A DNA stretch of 59,511 bases from an uncultured Maritimibacter sp. GTDB lineage: Bacteria; Pseudomonadota; Alphaproteobacteria; Rhodobacterales; Rhodobacteraceae. Each line of letters starts with the position of its first letter. The stretch's first letter is position 1. The translations under genes were made by a program, and so were the position numbers. The DNA lies in the NCBI GenBank assembly GCA_913063035.1, contig CAJXYS010000018.1, forward strand, positions 1 through 59,511. Direction: 5' to 3'. Below are positions 54,870 to 59,511 of the stretch, one piece after another. A model generated the notes under the pieces. That model saw nothing but the letters and a program-made list of their open reading frames with translations, made no database searches and had not been told where the DNA came from.

Positions 54870-55055
54870 ATGCAGCTGCGCTGGCTGCTCCGGGCCGCGA
54901 AATGGGTCCATCGCCCGCCATCCCCGCGGCATGTCGTGCTGGTGCTGGCCGTCGTCGCGGCCTGCCTGCTGCTGGCCGCCTTCGAGCTTGTCTTCGGCTG
55001 GCCGGACGCGCTGGTGCCGGGGCGGGCCCCGGGCGCCGCCCTGCCCCGGTTCTGA
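54870..55055 (+). CDS. Small single-pass membrane protein downstream of hpt
   Basis: A 61-aa ORF starting MQLRWLLRAAKWVHRPPSPR. The N terminus is basic (three Arg and a Lys), then one helix HVVLVLAVVAACLLLAAFEL, and a short Pro/Ala-rich tail with GWPDALVPGR. It starts 4 bp after the hpt stop, so it would be cotranscribed and probably translated by re-initiation (GCGCAAGG lies upstream). The basic-then-hydrophobic layout predicts the C terminus outside. The function is unknown. Codon use looks like that of its neighbours. Confidence 0.7.
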   Translation: MQLRWLLRAAKWVHRPPSPRHVVLVLAVVAACLLLAAFELVFGWPDALVPGRAPGAALPRF

Positions 55056-55059
55056 GCGC

Positions 55060-55926
55060 TCAGCCGGCGAGGCGATCCCGGTCCGCGGCCAGCCCTTCGA
55101 TCAGGGCCTCGCGCACCGCCCGGATACGCGGCACGTCGGCCATGTCGGCATGGCTGGCCACCCAGAGATCCACGCTGATATCCGTGCCCCTGTCCGGGCT
55201 GCGGACGAGGCGCTGATCCGCATCCCCCACCACGCAGGGCAAGAGCACGCGGCCGATCCCCGCCGCCGCCATCTCGCAGGCGACGACGAAACTGTCGGAC
55301 CGTGCCACGATCCGGTCGGGCGGCACCTCGTCGGCCATCCATTGCCCGGCGACGGAGCGCGACAGCGTGCCGCCGAGCCCGATCCACCCCGCCGCGGGGG
55401 GCAGCGCGCCCACGGGCTCGTAGGCGGCGAAACCCAGGCGGGCGGGTGCCGCGCCGCGCAGGCCCTTGGGCAGTCCGAGCGCCGGGCGCACCGTTACCTC
55501 GGCATCGAGCCGGGACAGGTCGAGATGGGCATTGGTGCAGACCAGGTCGACGAAGACCTCCGGCGCGCGCTTGCGGAAGCGGCCGATCAGCCGCGGCAGG
55601 ACATACTGCATGATCGTGTCCGTCGAGGTCACGCGCACGCGCCCCCGGAGCGCCGAATCATGGCCGGACAGGACCCGCTCGACCCCGTGCACGGCCGATT
55701 GCACGGCGCGCGCGGCCTCGAGCAGCGGACGCGTTTCTGGCGAGACACGCGTGCCACGCGCCGTCCGCTCGAACAGGGTTACGCCGTGGCGATCCTCGAA
55801 ACCCGCGATCCGGCGCAGGACGGTGGCGTGGTTCACGCCAAGCTGCTTGGCCGCGGCATTCACCGATCCGGCCTCGGCCACGGCAAGGACGTAGCGCAGG
55901 TCATCCCAGGACGAGTTGTGATTCAT
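55060..55926 (-). CDS. LysR-family transcriptional regulator
   Basis: A 288-aa LysR regulator, start MNHNSSWDDLRYVLAVAEAG. HTH at residues about 6-65: DLRYVLAVAEAGSVNAAAKQ, LGVNHATVLRRIAGFE. The C-terminal effector domain carries TSTDTIMQYVLPRL and later FVVACEMAAAGIGRVLLPC. It is divergent from the cytochrome c' gene, with a T-N11-A palindrome between them, so it probably controls itself and the cytochromes. The effector is unknown. Confidence 0.92.
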   Translation of the reverse strand: MNHNSSWDDLRYVLAVAEAGSVNAAAKQLGVNHATVLRRIAGFEDRHGVTLFERTARGTRVSPETRPLLEAARAVQSAVHGVERVLSGHDSALRGRVRVTSTDTIMQYVLPRLIGRFRKRAPEVFVDLVCTNAHLDLSRLDAEVTVRPALGLPKGLRGAAPARLGFAAYEPVGALPPAAGWIGLGGTLSRSVAGQWMADEVPPDRIVARSDSFVVACEMAAAGIGRVLLPCVVGDADQRLVRSPDRGTDISVDLWVASHADMADVPRIRAVREALIEGLAADRDRLAG

Positions 55927-55938
55927 CGCACAACTATA

Positions 55939-55951
55939 TTGCGAAATCGCA
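55939..55951 (+). promoter_or_regulatory. LysR-type operator candidate
   Basis: TTGCGAAATCGCA: a T-N11-A element with perfect inner arms TGCGA/TCGCA, 13 bp upstream of the LysR start codon and 67 bp before the cytochrome c' gene. This is the position where LysR proteins typically bind. Confidence 0.55.
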
Positions 55952-56018
55952 GAGTTTTCAGCGAGAAATTCACAGGTAAACTCAAATTGCCGGTTCGACA
56001 TATTTTCAGGAGTCTTCC

Positions 56019-56489
56019 ATGAGCATTCTTCGCAGTTTCACCGCCGCCCTTCTCGGCCTGGGCGTCTTCGCGGGCCCGGCGCTCGCAGACGGGCATCTCG
56101 ATGCGGCCGTCAAGGCCCGCAAGGCCCATATGCAGCTTTACGCCTTCAACCTCGGGCAGCTGGGCGGCATGGCCAAGGGTGAAATCGACTACGACGCCGC
56201 GGCCGCCGGAGCCGCCGCGGCCAACCTCGCCGATCTCGCGGCCATGAACCAGGCGCGCTACTGGCCCGAGGGCAGCGACAATTTCGCCATGGGCGAGGAG
56301 ACCCGCACGCTTCCCGCGCTCTGGGACAATATCGACGACGTGATGAAGATCTCGGGCGATCTCGAGGAGGCAACGACCGCGCTGGCCTCCGCGGCCGGGC
56401 AGGACCTCGATTCGCTGCGCGCCGCGCTCGGCGACGTGGGCAAGGCCTGCGGGGCCTGCCACGAGGATTACCGCCAGTCCAACGACTGA
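56019..56489 (+). CDS. Cytochrome c' / c556-type haem protein
   Basis: A 156-aa periplasmic cytochrome with CAGGAG 7 nt before the start. Signal peptide MSILRSFTAALLGLGVFAGP with likely cleavage after ALAD. Mature helices start DGHLDAAVKARKAHMQLYAF, and the single haem site CGACH is near the C terminus (GKACGACHEDYR), the four-helix-bundle c' layout. Cytochromes c' bind NO/CO or act as small electron carriers. A hairpin (56511-56539) separates it from the next cytochrome gene. It is divergent from the LysR gene. Confidence 0.92.
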   Translation: MSILRSFTAALLGLGVFAGPALADGHLDAAVKARKAHMQLYAFNLGQLGGMAKGEIDYDAAAAGAAAANLADLAAMNQARYWPEGSDNFAMGEETRTLPALWDNIDDVMKISGDLEEATTALASAAGQDLDSLRAALGDVGKACGACHEDYRQSND

Positions 56490-56510
56490 CGGATTTGTAA
56501 GACACGATCC

Positions 56511-56539
56511 GGGCAGGCGGTCCGCCGGGCCGCCTGTCC
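56511..56539 (+). other. Stable hairpin between the two cytochrome genes
   Basis: Ten-bp stem GGGCAGGCGG / CCGCCTGTCC (one G-U pair) with a 9-nt loop, 21 bp after the cytochrome c' stop. Only a weak T-tract follows (GCGTCTCTG). It could be an inefficient terminator or an mRNA-stability element that makes the first gene more abundant than the second. Confidence 0.5.
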
Positions 56540-56558
56540 GCGTCTCTGAGGTCCCCCG

Positions 56559-57452
56559 ATGGAACGCCTTTTTCTCTTTCTCCTGATCCTCGCGACGGCC
56601 GGGGCGCTGGGCTTCTGGCTGGTGACCCGGCCGGTGACCGCCGATCCCGACGCGCTGACCGGCCTGACCGGCGACGCCGCGCGCGGCGCGGCCGTCTTCC
56701 ATGCCGGCGGCTGCGCCGGCTGTCACGCCGCCCCCGACGCCGAGGACGAGGCCCGGCTGGTGCTGGCCGGCGGACGTCGCTTCGAGTCGCCCTACGGCAC
56801 CTTCGTGGCGCCCAACATCTCGCCCGACCCGGAACACGGCATCGGCGGCTGGGACACGCTGGACCTGGTCAACGCCATGCAGCACGGCGTCTCGCCCGGC
56901 GGCGCGCATTACTACCCGGCCTTTCCCTACACATCTTACGCGCGGGCCTCGGTTCAGGACGTCGTCGATCTGAAAGCCTATCTCGACACGCTGCCCGCCG
57001 ATGCCACGCCAAACGCCCCGCACGAGATCGGCTTTCCCTTCAACATCCGCCGCAGTCTCGGCGCGTGGAAACGCCTCTTCGGCGACGACGGCTGGGTGGT
57101 CGCGGGCGACGGGCTCTCGCCCGAGGCGCTGCGCGGGCGCTACCTGGCCGAGAGCCTCGGTCATTGCGGCGAGTGCCATACGCCGCGGGGCGCCTTGGGA
57201 CAGCTCGACATGGCGGCCTGGCTCGGCGGGGCGGCGAACCCGGCCGGGGACGGGCGGATCCCCAATATCACGCCGGGCGGGCTCGACTGGTCCGAGGGCG
57301 ATATCGCGGCCTATCTCGAGACCGGGTTCACCCCCGAATACGACGTGGTCGGCGGCGAGATGGCGGAGGTGGTCGAGAATCTCTCGCAGCTCCCGCGCGA
57401 GGATCTCGCGGCGATCGCGGCCTATCTCAAGGCCGTGCCGGCGGTGGAATGA
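56559..57452 (+). CDS. Membrane-anchored dihaem cytochrome c
   Basis: A 297-aa protein with an N-terminal anchor (LFLFLLILATAGALGFWLVT) and two haem sites: GGCAGCHAAPD at about residue 48 and GHCGECHTPRG at about residue 205. Each c domain has a later axial Met candidate. The pattern GRRFESPYGTFVAPNISPDP and GIGGWD is typical of the dihaem cytochromes that serve membrane dehydrogenases (alcohol, aldehyde, nicotinate). It follows cytochrome c' and may pass electrons to or from it. It converges on lipA with 3 bp between stops. Confidence 0.9.
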   Translation: MERLFLFLLILATAGALGFWLVTRPVTADPDALTGLTGDAARGAAVFHAGGCAGCHAAPDAEDEARLVLAGGRRFESPYGTFVAPNISPDPEHGIGGWDTLDLVNAMQHGVSPGGAHYYPAFPYTSYARASVQDVVDLKAYLDTLPADATPNAPHEIGFPFNIRRSLGAWKRLFGDDGWVVAGDGLSPEALRGRYLAESLGHCGECHTPRGALGQLDMAAWLGGAANPAGDGRIPNITPGGLDWSEGDIAAYLETGFTPEYDVVGGEMAEVVENLSQLPREDLAAIAAYLKAVPAVE

Positions 57453-57455
57453 GGC

Positions 57456-58406
57456 TTACGCGCCCTCGAGCTTCCTGAGCCGGGCCTCGCGCAGCCGCGC
57501 GAAATCCTCGCCCGCGTGGTAGGAGGACCGCGTCAGCGGCGTGGCCGAGACCATCAGGAACCCCTTGCCATAGGCGGCCTTCTCGTAGCTGGCGAATTCC
57601 TCGGGCGTCACGAACCGGTCGACGGCGTGATGCTTGGGCGTCGGCTGCAGGTACTGGCCGATGGTCAGGAAATCGACGTCCGCCGCGCGCATGTCGTCCA
57701 TGACCTGGGTGACCTGCTGACGCTCTTCGCCGAGCCCCACCATGATCCCGGACTTGGTGAACATGCTCGGGTCGATCTCTTTCACCCGCTGCAGCAGGCG
57801 CAGGGAATGGAAATACCGCGCCCCGGGCCGCACGTCGGGATAGAGCCCGGGCACCGTTTCGAGGTTGTGGTTGAAGACGTCGGGCTTCGCCGCCACGACG
57901 GTTTCCAGGACCGACGGATCGCATTTCAGGAAATCGGGCGTCAGGATCTCGATCGTGGTGTCGGGCGACTTGCGCCGGATCGCGCGGATCGTCATCGCGA
58001 AATGCTCGGCGCCGCCATCCTCGAGGTCGTCGCGGTCGACGCTGGTGATCACCACGTGGTTCAGGCCCAGTTTCTGCACCGCATCGGCCACCCGCGCAGG
58101 CTCGAACACGTCCAGCGCGTCGGGACGGCCGGTGGCGATGTTGCAGAAGGTGCAGCCGCGGGTGCAGATCTCGCCCATGATCATCATGGTGGCGTGGCCC
58201 GCGCTCCAGCATTCGCCGACATTGGGGCAGCCGGCCTCTTCGCAGACGGTCACGAGCTTGTTCTCGCGCATGATGTCGCGGGTCTGCTTGTAGCCTTCCG
58301 ACGTCGGGGCCTTGACCCGGATCCAGTCGGGCTTGCGCGGCTGGGCGTTGTCGGGGCGATGCGCCTTCTCTGGGTGGCGCTGCTCGGGGATTTTCAGATC
58401 TCGCAT
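57456..58406 (-). CDS. lipA: Lipoyl synthase
   Basis: A 316-aa radical-SAM enzyme that inserts two sulfurs into octanoyl groups. Start [20 protein letters not shown] behind AGAGGAGC; the longer in-frame reading is not conserved-looking. Auxiliary cluster motif [12 protein letters not shown] (C-x4-C-x5-C), radical-SAM motif CTRGCTFCN (C-x3-C-x2-C), and the C-terminal RSSYHAGE whose Ser ligates the auxiliary cluster. All are complete. It needs the Suf-built Fe-S clusters. It is divergent from the VIT gene (160 bp). Confidence 0.97.
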   Translation of the reverse strand: MRDLKIPEQRHPEKAHRPDNAQPRKPDWIRVKAPTSEGYKQTRDIMRENKLVTVCEEAGCPNVGECWSAGHATMMIMGEICTRGCTFCNIATGRPDALDVFEPARVADAVQKLGLNHVVITSVDRDDLEDGGAEHFAMTIRAIRRKSPDTTIEILTPDFLKCDPSVLETVVAAKPDVFNHNLETVPGLYPDVRPGARYFHSLRLLQRVKEIDPSMFTKSGIMVGLGEERQQVTQVMDDMRAADVDFLTIGQYLQPTPKHHAVDRFVTPEEFASYEKAAYGKGFLMVSATPLTRSSYHAGEDFARLREARLRKLEGA

Positions 58407-58566
58407 GAAGCTCCTCTTTCCTGCCCGGAAAATAGTCCCTTTGGCAGAAAATGAAACGGGAAATTCCGGGAGACCGCCATGCACCGCCCGCAAGGCCCGC
58501 GCCGGCATCGCTTGCAGACCCCGCGCCAGTGCCTAGGATAGCCGGGCACCAGCAGGGACCACGCCG

Positions 58567-59304
58567 ATGGATATCGACGGATCCGCCGACCGGCGCGCCG
58601 CGCACCGGCTCGACCGGCTGCAGAGCTATCTGCGCCAGATCGTCTATGGCGGCAATGACGGCATCGTCACGACCTTCGCCATCGTCGCGGGCTTCGCCGG
58701 CGCCGGCGCCGAGGGCGCGGCCGAGATCGGCGCGCTGGCCGTGCTCGTCTTCGGGCTGGCCAATCTCTTCGCCGATGCCGTGTCGATGGGGCTGGGCGAG
58801 TTCCTTTCCGCCCGCTCGGAGCGCGATCTCTACATGGGGGAGCGGGCCCGCGAGCTCGAGGAGATCCGCAGCCAGCCCGAACAGGAGGCGCGCGAGGTGT
58901 TCGAGCAGTTGCGCCAGCGCGGCCTCTCGCGCGAGGATGCCGAGACCACGGCCGAGATCCTCGTGCGCAATCCCGAGATCATGGCCGACTGGATGATGAG
59001 CTACGAGATGGGCATGGCCGACCCGCGCGACGACACGCCGGCGGTCAACGGGCTCTTCACCTTCGTCTCCTTCGTGCTCTTCGGCGCGGTGCCGCTCATC
59101 CCCTATTTCCTGATGGAGCCCACGGGCGCGACCTTCCGGCTCTCGGTCGGCGCGACCTTCCTCGCGCTGGTCGCGCTCGGCCTGCTGCGCTGGAACGCCA
59201 CCGGCGAGCGGCTGCGGCGCTGCGTGGGCGAGACGGTGCTGGTCGGCGGCACCTGCGCCGTCGTCGCCTTCGCCGTCGGCATGATCGTGGGCGGTGGCGG
59301 CTGA
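58567..59304 (+). CDS. VIT1/CCC1-family metal transporter
   Basis: A 245-aa membrane protein with five predicted helices. [21 protein letters not shown] is the family signature at helix 1, and [21 protein letters not shown] includes the conserved Asp/Met/Glu of helix 2. A cytoplasmic acidic loop follows ([20 protein letters not shown]... EVFEQL), typical of the metal-binding domain, then three more helices. Relatives move Fe(II) or Mn(II) out of the cytosol. It may lower free iron; the true substrate is unknown. It is monocistronic before icd. Confidence 0.88.
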   Translation: MDIDGSADRRAAHRLDRLQSYLRQIVYGGNDGIVTTFAIVAGFAGAGAEGAAEIGALAVLVFGLANLFADAVSMGLGEFLSARSERDLYMGERARELEEIRSQPEQEAREVFEQLRQRGLSREDAETTAEILVRNPEIMADWMMSYEMGMADPRDDTPAVNGLFTFVSFVLFGAVPLIPYFLMEPTGATFRLSVGATFLALVALGLLRWNATGERLRRCVGETVLVGGTCAVVAFAVGMIVGGGG

Positions 59305-59327
59305 TCAGTATACCGTCGCATACGATC

Positions 59328-59356
59328 TAGCCAGGCGCGTCGTTTCACGATATAGA
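59328..59356 (+). promoter_or_regulatory. Candidate promoter of icd
   Basis: TAGCCA (59328-59333), 17-bp spacer, TATAGA (59351-59356). The -10 equals that of the tRNA promoter. Predicted start near 59363, giving a 33-nt leader with GCGAGGGG before the ATG. Confidence 0.45.
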
Positions 59357-59395
59357 GCGCGCGAGATCGATTCATTTCCAGCGAGGGGCGTTCCA

Positions 59396-59511
59396 ATGTC
59401 CAAGATCAAAGTCGAAAACCCGGTCGTCGAGCTCGACGGCGACGAGATGACCCGGATCATCTGGGATTTCATCAAGCAGAAGCTGATCCTGCCCTATCTC
59501 GACATCGACCT
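59396..59511 (+). CDS. icd: NADP-dependent isocitrate dehydrogenase (5' end only)
   Basis: The first 38 codons: [20 protein letters not shown], then [18 protein letters not shown]. The [10 protein letters not shown] block is specific to the dimeric, eukaryote-like NADP isocitrate dehydrogenase found in alphaproteobacteria. The gene runs off the window end. It makes 2-oxoglutarate and NADPH in the TCA cycle. Confidence 0.95.
   Translation, partial: MSKIKVENPVVELDGDEMTRIIWDFIKQKLILPYLDID

Overview
This window is a stretch of bacterial chromosome that is strongly GC-rich (about two thirds by eye) and densely packed with genes. The gene content and order point to an alphaproteobacterium of the Rhodobacteraceae / Roseobacter group: a suf cluster with membrane genes between sufD and sufS, the dusB(nifR3)-ntrB-ntrC-ntrY-ntrX-trkA-trkH-hfq-hflX block, an NtrC without the GAFTGA loop (as in Rhodobacter capsulatus), a fused ispDF, and psuK-psuG. 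I see no phage genes, insertion sequences or CRISPR array. The longest stretch without a gene is about 300 bp.

Layout: (1) 1-5366, Fe-S cluster assembly: sufB (3' end), a YbjQ-like gene, sufC, sufD, two small membrane proteins, sufS, then a tRNA-Arg(CCG) with its own promoter. (2) 5.4-11.1 kb: a DUF2141 protein, a trans-sulfuration-type PLP enzyme, a PhoR-like kinase behind a probable Pho box, an FAD amine oxidase, aroQ and a solo LuxR regulator. (3) 11.4-13.3 kb: rpsB-tsf on the minus strand with promoter and terminator. (4) 13.4-16.8 kb: pseudouridine catabolism (psuK-psuG), a DUF502 protein, a LysE exporter and a 37-aa entericidin-like lipoprotein. (5) 16.8-20.8 kb: an orphan YejA-type peptide-binding protein, a candidate small RNA, bdhA and a patatin. 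(6) 20.8-25.0 kb: an arsenic operon with an ArsR-ArsC fusion, GAPDH, ArsJ and Acr3. (7) 25.0-29.1 kb: an XRE-cupin regulator, then an AMP-ligase / FrnE-like DsbA / MFS operon. (8) 29.1-38.4 kb: mfd, a membrane protein, hemB, a YSC84 lipoprotein, a beta-hydroxyacid dehydrogenase and a penicillin-acylase-type amidase. (9) 38.4-50.3 kb: the nitrogen-regulation, potassium-uptake and hfq block, all on the minus strand. (10) 50.4-59.5 kb: ispDF-pgpA-pncC, MmgE/PrpD, a Coq10-like protein, hpt, a LysR regulator divergent from two c-type cytochromes, lipA, a VIT-type metal transporter and the start of icd.

How the parts work together: most blocks are housekeeping (Fe-S assembly, translation, isoprenoid and tetrapyrrole synthesis, lipoate, nitrogen sensing). 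The arsenic operon combines two routes: reduction of arsenate with Acr3 efflux of arsenite, and GAPDH-made 1-arseno-3-phosphoglycerate exported by ArsJ.

The most noteworthy signals are a sharply delimited candidate sRNA (promoter, 7-bp hairpin, unpaired linker and intrinsic terminator within 111 bp); the ArsR-ArsC fusion with an internal ribosome binding site and an operator over its probably leaderless start; loss of the sigma-54 loop in both NtrC and NtrX; a LuxR solo lacking the AHL-binding Asp; and a Pho box in front of an isolated phoR. Start codons were chosen from Shine-Dalgarno matches and family length. Family names come from motif recognition, not from database searches.
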